Origin: Nocardia pseudovaccinii NBRC 100343
GTDB lineage: Bacteria > Actinomycetota > Actinomycetes > Mycobacteriales > Mycobacteriaceae
Length of the DNA: 64,000 bases
Reading direction: 5' to 3'
NCBI RefSeq assembly: GCF_001613225.1
Contig: NZ_BDBY01000137.1
Location: 1-64,000, forward strand
The notes under the pieces are model-generated. The model did not search any database and was not told the origin of the DNA. It saw only the letters and a list, made by a program, of their open reading frames with translations. A program made the position numbers and the translations under genes. This document shows positions 8,990 through 16,935 of the stretch, one piece after another (positions within the stretch are counted from its first letter, which is position 1; each line of letters opens with the position of its first letter).

Positions 8990-10033
8990 TCACCCGGCCG
9001 CGGCGTCCCGGACCGGTCGGCTGGCCCAGTCGAGGTGATCGACGATGTCGCGCATCGATTCGAGGACGCCGGTTTCGGTGTATCCGTAGTTCTTGCTGAT
9101 GAGGAAGCCGCGGACGATCGGGCGTGCGCGCTTGAAGTTGCTGCGCGGCATGGTCGGGAACAGGTGGTGTTCGATCTGGTAGTTGAGTCCGCCGTACAGG
9201 AAGTCGGTCGCCCAGTTCGGGCGCACATTGCGACTGGTGAGCACCTGGCGCTCCAGCCAGCCCGCCGGTTCCCCCTGCGTGGTCGGCATGCCTTTGTGGT
9301 TGGGCGCGAACGACATTCCCAGATGCAGTCCGACCAGCGCGTGGTACAGCACGATGAACGCGATGGCCTTGCCGACATCCAGCACGGTGAACATCGCACC
9401 GAAGAACACGATGCCATGAATCACGAACAGCACCGATTCGAGCACCGGCCGCCGCACTTCACCGTTCCTGATCGCACCGATCGAGGCGACCCGCAGCCGC
9501 AGGGTGTCCAGCGAGGTCAGCGGGAAGTAGATGTGCGCCTGGTGCTTGACCACCCACAGCTTCCAGCCCTGCCGCTGATCAGCGTGGGACGGATCGAAGA
9601 TGGCGATCTTGCGGGTTATGTCGGGATCCAGATCGAGATGGTTGGGATTGCTGTGATGCTTGCCGTGATGGTTGATCCACCATCCCCAGCTCACCCCGAG
9701 CAGCAGATTTCCGATGGTGTAGCCGATGAACTGGGTCAGCCGCTTGGAGTGCGTGATCTCCTTGTGGCTCGCGTCGTGGAAGATGAACGCGAGCTGGACC
9801 GCGCACTCCGAAATGAACACGCACAGCGGCAGCTGCCACCACGAGCGGCCCAGCCAGACGAACGCCGCCCAGCCCGCCGCCCATGCCGCGAGCGTGAGCG
9901 AGATCTTGGCCGCGTAGTAGCCCGGGCGCATGTCCAGCAGCCCGGCCTGGCGGATCTGGCTGCGCAGCTCGGCGAACAACGTCGTATCGACCGGAGCTTC
10001 TGCGATGGGTAATTCGTGTTCCGTCGTTGTCAT
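8990..10033 (-). CDS. Membrane fatty-acid desaturase
   Basis: 347 residues. The three His boxes are complete: HDASH (86-90), HHGKHH (122-127) and QIEHH near residue 300, with four hydrophobic segments between them. Enzymes of this family insert a double bond into an acyl-lipid or acyl-CoA chain at a di-iron centre in the membrane, using a ferredoxin or cytochrome b5-type donor. QIEHH in the third box is typical of front-end and acyl-lipid desaturases. A reductant is encoded in the island (ferredoxin reductase fusion at 42121). It sits between the halogenase and hydrolase genes, which suggests a fatty-acyl substrate for the pathway. Confidence 0.92.
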   Translation of the reverse strand: MTTTEHELPIAEAPVDTTLFAELRSQIRQAGLLDMRPGYYAAKISLTLAAWAAGWAAFVWLGRSWWQLPLCVFISECAVQLAFIFHDASHKEITHSKRLTQFIGYTIGNLLLGVSWGWWINHHGKHHSNPNHLDLDPDITRKIAIFDPSHADQRQGWKLWVVKHQAHIYFPLTSLDTLRLRVASIGAIRNGEVRRPVLESVLFVIHGIVFFGAMFTVLDVGKAIAFIVLYHALVGLHLGMSFAPNHKGMPTTQGEPAGWLERQVLTSRNVRPNWATDFLYGGLNYQIEHHLFPTMPRSNFKRARPIVRGFLISKNYGYTETGVLESMRDIVDHLDWASRPVRDAAAG

Positions 10034-10079
10034 TGTCTTCTCCTCTGACGGGATGCCGACGCGCGGTGGGCGATTCCGG

Positions 10080-11993
10080 TCACGGCTGTGACTGGAGCTG
10101 CCGAACCTCCTGAGACGCTTCGGACGGTGACGGGGTTTTGGTGGGTGTCAGGGGCGCTCGGCTGCCCGCCGAGCGCGGCGTGCGGCGCCGGAAGGAATCG
10201 TCGTTCCAGGAAATGAACATGTCGCGCATCGCTTCCCAGGTGACGCGGCCGCTGCGACGAACTTCCCCTGAGGCGTGCAACCACGCTTCGTGCACACCGA
10301 TGAGGGCGCCGCCGGTGAAGTAGGTACCGCGCACGTGGCTGGGCGAGCGGTACTTGCCCCATAGAATGGTGCGCAGGTTCGGCAGCAGGGTGAAGGTCTT
10401 CGCGGGCGTGTGATCGTTGGGGTCCAGCATGTTCCAGCTGCCCGGGCAGATCTCGCTCTCGCGCAGCAGCCGGTAGATGGTGGCGATGGTGCGGTCGCGC
10501 GACATCTCACCGGCCCGGTAGCGGCGCATGACGGCGACCGCGCCGTTGAGCAGCTCCTCGAACGGCTCGAAATCGATGCCCTGCACGCCCCGGTACGGCG
10601 CGCGCTCGAGACGGGCGAAAACGGCCGGATCCTTGGTGCGCTCCCACGCGATGGCGGCTTCCTGAATCGCGTTGGTGCCGTAGCACGTTCCCATCGTCCA
10701 GACACGATGGAAGGCGTTCCACAGCTCGAAGTCGTCGAAGGCGATGTAGCTACTCGACACCAGGTCGTCGTAGTAGCGAAAGGCCCGTTTGGTCCATTCC
10801 TCGACATAGAGGAAGTTGGCGGTGTCGAAGTTGTCGGTACGCACCGCGTCGATCAACCGGTGCCCGAGCGCGTGCAGCGACATGACCGTGGTGACCAGCC
10901 CGCCGGAGAACAGCGGATCGATGAAATCGCTCGCGTGCGGCAACAGGCACCACCGGTCGCCGACGACCCGGCGCGAGGAGAACTGGCTGCGCTCGCCGGA
11001 GACGAACGGCTGCACCGGAACCGCCGCCTTCAACTGTTCGGCGACGGAAGGGAATCGGTTGACGTGGTGCCAGAACTCCTCTTCGGCCGTCATGCCCTCA
11101 GGCTTGGGGTACCGGTCGATGTCGAGATTCAGGCCGATGCTGCACAGTTCGCTCGGGCTGCTCTCGTGGTTGTTGAACGGGATCACCCACAGCCAGCCGC
11201 CTTCGAAAATATGGTGCAGCGTGCTCTGGCTCAGCGGGCTCAGCAGCTTGTGTTCCTTGCGCGGCGGGCCGATCGTGTCGTACTGGGGCACGTTCACCAT
11301 GTGGGTGAAGATTGCGCGGGTTCTGGTGCGATACGGCGGATCCTGCCGCAGTTCCAGCAGCTGCGGCAGCAGCGCGCGCATGCCGCCTGCGTCAACGACG
11401 TACTTGGCCCGGAAGCTGCCCTTGTCGCGGGTGACGACATCGACACCGTCGTCGTCGAAATGCAGGTTGTCCACCATCGTCTGGGTGTAGGCAGTAGCGC
11501 CGTAGGAGACCGCGACATGGAACAGATACGCGTCGATATCCTGGCGGAAGTAGTGCGAGTCGGGACCCAGAGGCGGTGCCAGGGTGAGGAATTGGTTGCA
11601 CTCCCGTGGACGTGTCGGCTCGTTCTCGCGGTGGTAGACGAAGCTGAAGCTGCGCTTGATCCCGGTCGACGGGGAGATGTTGCGCCGCGTCAGCGCATGC
11701 GCCGACAGGTTCTCCAACTCGGGCACGTCATAGCGGCGCGCGAGGTTGCGCAGCCCGAACGTCGTCTCGGGAACCGTCGATTCGCCGATCGTGAATCGCG
11801 GATGGGCGCTGCCCTCGACGAGCAGGGTGCGAATGTTGTGGCGCGCGAGGATGCAGGCGAGCACGCTGCCGCCGATCCCACCGCCGATGATCGCGATATC
11901 GAATTGCCTCGAGGTGTCGAGGATGGCGGATCCTTCGTTCGCGGAATTCTTGGTGGCGGCTGCACTCGCCGCTGGTTTGCGCTTGTTGACCAC
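10080..11993 (-). CDS. FAD-dependent halogenase-family protein, copy 1
   Basis: 637 residues, longer than the typical 500-550 because of extended termini. Rossmann motif GGGIGGS at 37-43, IGES at 69-72, and the halogenase signature WLWVIP at 266-271. Lys112 in GIKRSFSF aligns by eye with the Lys that carries the activated hypohalous acid in PrnA/RebH. Known chemistry of the family: FADH2, O2 and halide give HOCl, which is passed to a substrate. No substrate can be read from the sequence. It begins 116 bases from the divergent START-like gene. A clear paralogue lies at 40349-42124, and a flavin reductase that could supply FADH2 at 22082. Confidence 0.88.
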   Translation of the reverse strand: MVNKRKPAASAAATKNSANEGSAILDTSRQFDIAIIGGGIGGSVLACILARHNIRTLLVEGSAHPRFTIGESTVPETTFGLRNLARRYDVPELENLSAHALTRRNISPSTGIKRSFSFVYHRENEPTRPRECNQFLTLAPPLGPDSHYFRQDIDAYLFHVAVSYGATAYTQTMVDNLHFDDDGVDVVTRDKGSFRAKYVVDAGGMRALLPQLLELRQDPPYRTRTRAIFTHMVNVPQYDTIGPPRKEHKLLSPLSQSTLHHIFEGGWLWVIPFNNHESSPSELCSIGLNLDIDRYPKPEGMTAEEEFWHHVNRFPSVAEQLKAAVPVQPFVSGERSQFSSRRVVGDRWCLLPHASDFIDPLFSGGLVTTVMSLHALGHRLIDAVRTDNFDTANFLYVEEWTKRAFRYYDDLVSSSYIAFDDFELWNAFHRVWTMGTCYGTNAIQEAAIAWERTKDPAVFARLERAPYRGVQGIDFEPFEELLNGAVAVMRRYRAGEMSRDRTIATIYRLLRESEICPGSWNMLDPNDHTPAKTFTLLPNLRTILWGKYRSPSHVRGTYFTGGALIGVHEAWLHASGEVRRSGRVTWEAMRDMFISWNDDSFRRRTPRSAGSRAPLTPTKTPSPSEASQEVRQLQSQP

Positions 11994-12109
11994 GTGATTG
12001 CCCCTTCGTCTCGTGTCTGCGAGCCTGCACCGCAGCAGTGAAAAGACACTGAAATCCCCTGCGGGAGAACGGGTCAGGATGTCAGAGGGTCGTCGATAGC
12101 ATCCGCCGT

Positions 12110-12580
12110 ATGGTTGAGATCAATATCGTGAAAGAGTGCGCGGCACCGGCCGCGGTGGCCTGGGAGTACGTCGCGGACTACCGCAATCTCGAGAAGTTCC
12201 TGCAAGGTCTCGAATCGCTGGTGCCGACCGGAGACAGGACCCGGGGGCTGGGAGCACAGTTCGACGGAACGATGAAGTTCGGGCCGGTGTCCCTATCCGC
12301 GAAGATGGAATACACCGCGTGGGAAGAGGACCGGCTGCTCGCTTCCCGGGGAGTCGAGGGCGTCGACACCACGTTCACCTACCGGTTCGTCGATCTCGAC
12401 GAAAACCGCTGCCGGGTCGATCTGCTCATCGAGCTGCGCTTGCCCGGGGTGTCCGGCCGGATGACGGCCAAAGCGCTGGAGCCGTTCCTCGGGATCGCCG
12501 CCCAGCGCACCGGGGAGAAGCTGAGCAGGCAGATCGCCGACTATCACCGCACCCGGCGTGCGACGGAAGCCGCGGATTGA
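12110..12580 (+). CDS. START/SRPBCC-fold protein (polyketide cyclase-like)
   Basis: 156 residues with the SRPBCC pattern: N-terminal beta strand (INIVKECAAPAAVAWEYVADYRNLEKF), central strands with TYRFVDLDENRCRVDL, and a long C-terminal helix (FLGIAAQRTGEKLSRQIADY). Proteins of this fold bind hydrophobic ligands in a deep cavity; some act as cyclases or aromatases, others as lipid carriers. ATG 12110 is divergent from the halogenase gene. The gene ends 13 bases from the stop of the convergent SARP gene. A role in presenting or cyclising the pathway intermediate is inference. Confidence 0.82.
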   Translation: MVEINIVKECAAPAAVAWEYVADYRNLEKFLQGLESLVPTGDRTRGLGAQFDGTMKFGPVSLSAKMEYTAWEEDRLLASRGVEGVDTTFTYRFVDLDENRCRVDLLIELRLPGVSGRMTAKALEPFLGIAAQRTGEKLSRQIADYHRTRRATEAAD

Positions 12581-12593
12581 CCCCGGCCCGCAC

Positions 12594-13400
12594 TCATTTC
12601 CATGTCGAGAATCGCGGACCACCGGGTAATGGGTTACCAAGGCGGTCCGCGATCGATTCCCTCCGCAAATGCTCGACCGAGGCGCGCAGACTCGCCCCGG
12701 GCCCGATACCGAGCTCACGGCGGAGAACCTGTACGGCTTGATGGTAGGAATCCATGGCTTCGGCCGATCGTCCCGATCGTTGCAACGCGACGATCAGGTG
12801 CTCCCACAGTATTTCGTTGAGCGGATCATCGGCCAGGAACCGTCGGGCGTGGAAGATCACCGTGCCTTCCTGCTCGAGCGCCAGCCATGCTTGCAGCAAC
12901 GCCTGCCGCGCCGCTGTGCGCAGCTGACCGAGATTATCGGCCGCGGTCACCAGGAGCGGCCCCTCGGCGACATCGACCAGCGCCTCGCCGCGCCACAGGC
13001 CCAGCGCCTCATCGAGAACGGCCGCGACCACCGCAGGGGTCCTTCCCGCCAGCGGCAGCGCCCGGTCGACCAGATCGGCGAATCGGTGTGCGTCGATGGA
13101 TGATTCGGGTAGTGCCAGGCGATAACCCGCCGCCGAGGTTTCGAGCAGATCCGCGCCCCCGGAGTTGTGCGCCAGCCACCGTCGCACCCGTGCCATATGG
13201 GCGTGCAACGTATTCTTCGCGTCCTTGGTCGTTCTGACCAGTCCCAATTCCTCGATGAGCTCGTCGCGGTGCACCGTTTCCCCCACGCGCGTGGCGAGAA
13301 CGGCGACGATGCAGCGCAGCTTCCTTCCCGCGAGCCGGACCTCGTGGCCTGCGAACATCGTTTTCAACGGCCCTAGCACAGCGATCTCGATTTCGGGCAT
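12594..13400 (-). CDS. SARP-family transcriptional activator, copy 1
   Basis: 268 residues. N-terminal winged-helix (IAVLGPLKTMFAGHEVRLAGRKLRCIVAVLA ... NTLHAHMARVRRWL) and a C-terminal bacterial transcriptional-activation (BTAD) domain (residues about 95-240, ending SYHQAVQVLRRELGIGPG). SARPs activate antibiotic clusters by binding direct repeats near the -35 box and recruiting RNA polymerase. ATG 13400 (MPEIEIAVLGP) is the family-typical start; the longer frame to 13577 adds an unlikely N-terminus. The SARP at 38923-39729 has exactly the same length and strong similarity, so the two are duplicates placed near opposite ends of the island. Confidence 0.93.
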   Translation of the reverse strand: MPEIEIAVLGPLKTMFAGHEVRLAGRKLRCIVAVLATRVGETVHRDELIEELGLVRTTKDAKNTLHAHMARVRRWLAHNSGGADLLETSAAGYRLALPESSIDAHRFADLVDRALPLAGRTPAVVAAVLDEALGLWRGEALVDVAEGPLLVTAADNLGQLRTAARQALLQAWLALEQEGTVIFHARRFLADDPLNEILWEHLIVALQRSGRSAEAMDSYHQAVQVLRRELGIGPGASLRASVEHLRRESIADRLGNPLPGGPRFSTWK

Positions 13401-13745
13401 GCGCCGACAACCCCCCAGAAAAGCAATCAAATCCTTTGCATTGCAACACCCCACCCAGCGATGATGCGCAACGCGATCGTCCACTATCGCGGTAGCAGAA
13501 CAAGAAATTGACGCGGCGATTGACGCACGTGAAAGAGATTGTGCCGCGAGACGACTCGCTCGTACTGCAACCCTCATCAGGCTGCCGGAGCACAGTCCGT
13601 CTTGTCAACCTAGCAGTCGGTTACATACCGACATCATGTGAAGTAATCACAAGATTCGCCGAAAGCCCTGTTCACATGAACAGACGACGCCCCCGAGTGC
13701 GTCGGCCGTTCAGGGCGGTCACGCCGCGAAGACCGGACGGCGCGC
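13401..13745. other. SARP1 upstream region
   Basis: 345 bases with no credible gene, lower in GC than the surroundings. It must hold the SARP1 promoter and the 3' end of the lipoprotein transcript. It contains two adjacent inverted repeats, described separately. Confidence 0.6.
13616..13651. promoter_or_regulatory. Two adjacent inverted repeats upstream of SARP1
   Basis: GTCGGT-TACAT-ACCGAC (13616-13632) is followed four bases later by TGTGA-AGTAA-TCACA (13637-13651). Both are perfect with 5-base spacers. They lie about 220-250 bases from the SARP start, so they may control SARP1 or end the lipoprotein transcript. The second resembles a CRP-type site but has one base too few between arms. 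Confidence 0.4.
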
Positions 13746-14252
13746 TCACTCGCAGATGGGCGAACTCTGCTGCAGGCTCTTCGCCAGACCGCACGCCCAT
13801 CCCTTGTCGAGCTTCCACACCCCGTCCTCGGCGACCAGCGGCACCTGGGATTGGTTGGTCTGCCCGTAGAACGTGAGCGTCGCGTCCGCGTTGGCGGTCC
13901 CGTTGCAGTAGTCGGTGACGGCGGTGATCTGCGAGCTGAATCCCGCCTGGTTGAGTGCGACGCCAACCCGGGTGAACAGATCCGGATCGCCCGCGCTGCC
14001 CTGGACGAGCGAAACCTTCTCTGCCGAAGGAACATTCGGGTCGAGTCCCTTGCGGAGCAACCCGGTGAGCAGATCCACGGTCGGCGACGCCGGGTACTTC
14101 CCGTTCGGCTGGCAGTGGCCGGGCTCGTCGGCCTGGATCACCGTGGGTGCTGTCGTCTTGGCGCCGTCGTCGGAACCGCACGCGGTCAGCAGGGACGCAC
14201 ACCCCAGAGCTGCAACTGCGGTGGCGGCGACGATGGTGAGGCGAATCTTCAT
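13746..14252 (-). CDS. Secreted lipoprotein paired with MmpL
   Basis: 168 residues. Signal peptide MKIRLTIVAATAVAALGCASLLTACGS with lipobox LTAC. The mature part (DPDLFTRVGVALNQAGFSSQITAVTDYCNGTANADATLTFYG ... VPLVAEDGVWKLDKGWACGL) resembles the small NTF2-like secreted antigens of mycobacteria (MTB12 type): two Cys in the mature region could form a disulphide. ATG 14252 gives the standard signal peptide. It starts 22 bases after the MmpL stop and must be co-transcribed with it, so it is probably an extracytoplasmic accessory to that transporter, in the place MmpS holds in mycobacteria; it is not an MmpS homologue by sequence. Confidence 0.8.
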   Translation of the reverse strand: MKIRLTIVAATAVAALGCASLLTACGSDDGAKTTAPTVIQADEPGHCQPNGKYPASPTVDLLTGLLRKGLDPNVPSAEKVSLVQGSAGDPDLFTRVGVALNQAGFSSQITAVTDYCNGTANADATLTFYGQTNQSQVPLVAEDGVWKLDKGWACGLAKSLQQSSPICE

Positions 14253-14274
14253 TTGTCGTTTCCGTTCTCGTGAG

Positions 14275-16569
14275 TCAGCGATCGTGAACAAGCGGTGCAT
14301 CCTCGACGTGCGCCGCCTGTGCGGCGGCAACCGCGGGCTCGCTGGAGGTGAAGGTGCTGGTCTCGGTCAGCCCCCAGCGTTCGTGCCAGCGCGCGACCGG
14401 GCCCGGCGCCCACCAGTTCAATCTGCCCGCCAGCTTCATGAACGCCGGAACCAGCAGCACGCGGACCAGGAAGGCGTCGACGAGGACGGCGATGGTCAAT
14501 CCCGTTCCCAGCGCACGCATGAACGCGATCTGGGCGGTGGCGATGGCCAGGAAGACAATGACCATGATGACGGCCGCGGCCGTCACGATCCGCCCGGTGT
14601 GGGCCATCCCGAGGGCGACGGAACGCACATTGGCCGCCACCGTGCGATCGGAGCGCAGCCATTCCTCACGCACCCGCGAGAGCACGAACACCTCGTAGTC
14701 CATCGACAGCGCGTAGACGATGCACGCCATCAACGGCAGGATGAACGCGATGGTGTGGTGGGCAGTGCTCGACGTGCCGAGGCCACCCAGGTGGCCGTCC
14801 TGGTAGAGCCACACGATCGCACCGAACGCCGCCGTCATCGACAGCACGTTCATGATCAGCGCCTTGATCGGCAGCAGCACACTGCCTGTCATCAGGAACA
14901 TCAGCACCAGCGTGATCAGCGCGATAATCGCGGTGATCAGCGGGACCCGATCCTTGACGCCCGCGACGTTATCGATGTCGTGCTGGGCCTGTCCCGTGTA
15001 GAGCGCCGGTGCCGGGGGCGGCACCCGTTTTACCGCGGCCAACTGCTCTTTGCCGCTGTCCGCGAAGGGATCCCGGACGGTGGACACCGACAGATAAGCG
15101 GCGTCACCCTTCAGCGCGGCATCGAAGGTTGCCGCGCTGACCGGCCGACCAGCCACGTACATCCCGTTCGGCCCGGCCACGGTTGTCACATCCGCGACCT
15201 TGGACAGTTCCGCCGCGTACGCGCTGACCTCCTTGGGCGAGGCGACCCCGCTGGGCATCACGATCAAGATCTCGCCCACGGGATTCTGCTGCGGGAACTG
15301 CTCGCGCAGAATGTCACCCGCACGCCGAACCGTCGTGGAAGTGTCGGCATTTCGATCGTCCGGGAAGCCGAGACTGACCCCCAGGAACGGCGTGCCGAGC
15401 GCGAGCAGCACAGCACCGACCACCAGGATCACCGGAATCGCCCGGCGCATGGAGAATTTCGCGACCTTGTACCAGAACTGCTCTTCCGGTGCGCGCGGTC
15501 GCCCGACCACGCGGCCCAGCAGTCCGAGCACCGGCTTGCGCACGTCGAAGGCGTTCAACCGGTCCCCCAGGAGCACGATGAGCGCGGGCCCGACGATCAG
15601 CGCGGCCAATTGCGAAAGCACCACGGCGGCAACGCCGCCGTAGCCCAGTGATTTCAGCAGGGGTGCGGGGAACAGCACCAGTACGGCCATGGTCAGCGCC
15701 ATCGTCATGCCGGAGTACGAGACGGTGCGCCCGGCGGTGTTCATCGTGACGGTCAGCGCGCGATCCGGCGCACTGCCCAAAGCGATCTCCTCGCGATACC
15801 GGTTCAGGATGAACAACGTGTAATCGACCGCCATGGCCAGGCCCAGCGCGGTCGCGATATTGAGCGAGAAGATCGATACGTACGTGGCCGAGTGGATGCT
15901 CCACAGCAGTGCCGTGGTGCCCGCAACCGCGAAGAGCGCCACCATCAATGGCAGCAACGACGCGATGAGACTGCCGAACACCCACACCAGCACCGGCACC
16001 GTCACGGGAATGGCGATGGCCTCCAGGACCAGCAGATCCTGGCGCGAGGTCACCGTGCCGGTGTAGTAACCCATTGCCAGCCCACCCGCGTTCACCGTCA
16101 CACCGTCGTGCGTCCCGACGAAAGGCTTCGTCAGGTCGTGGGCGCGCATGGGCGCGGTGGAGTCGTCGCCGACAATGCGTGCGGCCACCAGCCCGGTACG
16201 GCGGTCGTTGCTCACCAGCGGACCACTCAGCTGCGACGGCGCCGACCAATACGACACCACCTGTCGGATATAGGGCGACTCGCGCAGGGCGGCCTCGACC
16301 TGTTTGCCTCGCGTCACGGCCGCGGTGTCATCGACACCGTTCGGCGAGGTCACAGTGAGCACGACCGACATGCCGCCGCCAGCATTGAACTTCTCGTCGA
16401 GAATCTGGTCGGCCCTGACGGATTCGGAGCTCGGGACGTCCTGACCGCCTGCCGGGAGCTTCCATGTCGCCGCCGCGCCGTACACCCCCGCGAGGATCGT
16501 CAGCAGCAGTGTCACGCCGACGATGCGGCGCGGATAGCGCCGCGCGAGCAGGGCCAGTCTCGTCATCAT
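14275..16569 (-). CDS. MmpL-family RND transporter
   Basis: 764 residues with the RND duplication: two sets of transmembrane helices, each after a large periplasmic loop. The paired Asp-Tyr residues of the proton relay are visible in both halves (AMAVDYTLFILNRYREE and ALSMDYEVFVLSRVREEW). MmpL proteins move lipids or lipid-like siderophores and metabolites out of the cell. It is divergent from the central biosynthetic operon across a 366-base spacer carrying two CATACT-N3-AGTATG operators, and is followed by a lipoprotein. The position suggests it exports the island product and is repressed by the local TetR regulator. Confidence 0.92.
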   Translation of the reverse strand: MMTRLALLARRYPRRIVGVTLLLTILAGVYGAAATWKLPAGGQDVPSSESVRADQILDEKFNAGGGMSVVLTVTSPNGVDDTAAVTRGKQVEAALRESPYIRQVVSYWSAPSQLSGPLVSNDRRTGLVAARIVGDDSTAPMRAHDLTKPFVGTHDGVTVNAGGLAMGYYTGTVTSRQDLLVLEAIAIPVTVPVLVWVFGSLIASLLPLMVALFAVAGTTALLWSIHSATYVSIFSLNIATALGLAMAVDYTLFILNRYREEIALGSAPDRALTVTMNTAGRTVSYSGMTMALTMAVLVLFPAPLLKSLGYGGVAAVVLSQLAALIVGPALIVLLGDRLNAFDVRKPVLGLLGRVVGRPRAPEEQFWYKVAKFSMRRAIPVILVVGAVLLALGTPFLGVSLGFPDDRNADTSTTVRRAGDILREQFPQQNPVGEILIVMPSGVASPKEVSAYAAELSKVADVTTVAGPNGMYVAGRPVSAATFDAALKGDAAYLSVSTVRDPFADSGKEQLAAVKRVPPPAPALYTGQAQHDIDNVAGVKDRVPLITAIIALITLVLMFLMTGSVLLPIKALIMNVLSMTAAFGAIVWLYQDGHLGGLGTSSTAHHTIAFILPLMACIVYALSMDYEVFVLSRVREEWLRSDRTVAANVRSVALGMAHTGRIVTAAAVIMVIVFLAIATAQIAFMRALGTGLTIAVLVDAFLVRVLLVPAFMKLAGRLNWWAPGPVARWHERWGLTETSTFTSSEPAVAAAQAAHVEDAPLVHDR

Positions 16570-16634
16570 TCCGCGTCACGTCCTTCGTTCCTTGTGGCGC
16601 CCGTGCTGAGCCCACACCCCGAGCCCCGGCTTCG

Positions 16635-16649
16635 CATACTCGCAGTAGG
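16635..16649. promoter_or_regulatory. TetR-type operator, mmpL proximal
   Basis: CATACT-CGC-AGTAGG matches the CATACT-N3-AGTATG consensus at 11 of 12 arm positions. It lies 66 bases upstream of the mmpL start. Confidence 0.6.
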
Positions 16650-16667
16650 CGACTTCACGAATGTTAC

Positions 16668-16682
16668 AATACTCAGAGTATG
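16668..16682. promoter_or_regulatory. TetR-type operator, mmpL distal
   Basis: AATACT-CAG-AGTATG, 11 of 12 arm positions. Its centre is 33 bases (about three helical turns) from the proximal site, so two dimers could bind on one face of the DNA. Confidence 0.65.
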
Positions 16683-16935
16683 TCGACTGTCAAGAGTCGG
16701 TGACAGCGCGTGACCATCCGCGCCAACCCGGAGGCCTCCCCGACCGAATGCGCTTGTAACAGCTGGACATTCGCTGAGCTGGTCCCGCCGCCTGAAACAA
16801 CCTTCGGTCGCGAATCCCGCTGGTTTCAGCCGAATTTCACATCGCGTCCCGAAGCTTGATCTTGCAAATGAGACCGGTCGAGTTCCGGTGACCGATCGGA
16901 AAAGCCGATCGGATCACCGGATTCTGGGGGCTGTA

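Larger units (their letters stand above)
16570..16935. other. Divergent promoter region of mmpL and the biosynthetic operon
   Basis: 366 bases without a gene. It holds two CATACT-N3-AGTATG-type operators near the mmpL side. The right half is AT-richer (16790-16900) and probably carries the promoter of the ten-gene plus-strand operon. Confidence 0.65.

Noticed and set aside
10410..12041. A 543-codon plus-strand open frame opposite halogenase copy 1
   Set aside because: Halogenase motifs on the other strand are complete; the plus-strand product has no domain and odd composition.
12594..13577. A longer SARP1 starting at 13577
   Set aside because: The extra 59 residues do not match the SARP N-terminus, and the length-matched paralogue starts at the equivalent of 13400.
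13637..13651. A CRP/Crp-like site TGTGA-N5-TCACA
   Set aside because: CRP sites have six bases between arms; this one has five. It is kept only as an inverted repeat of unknown use.
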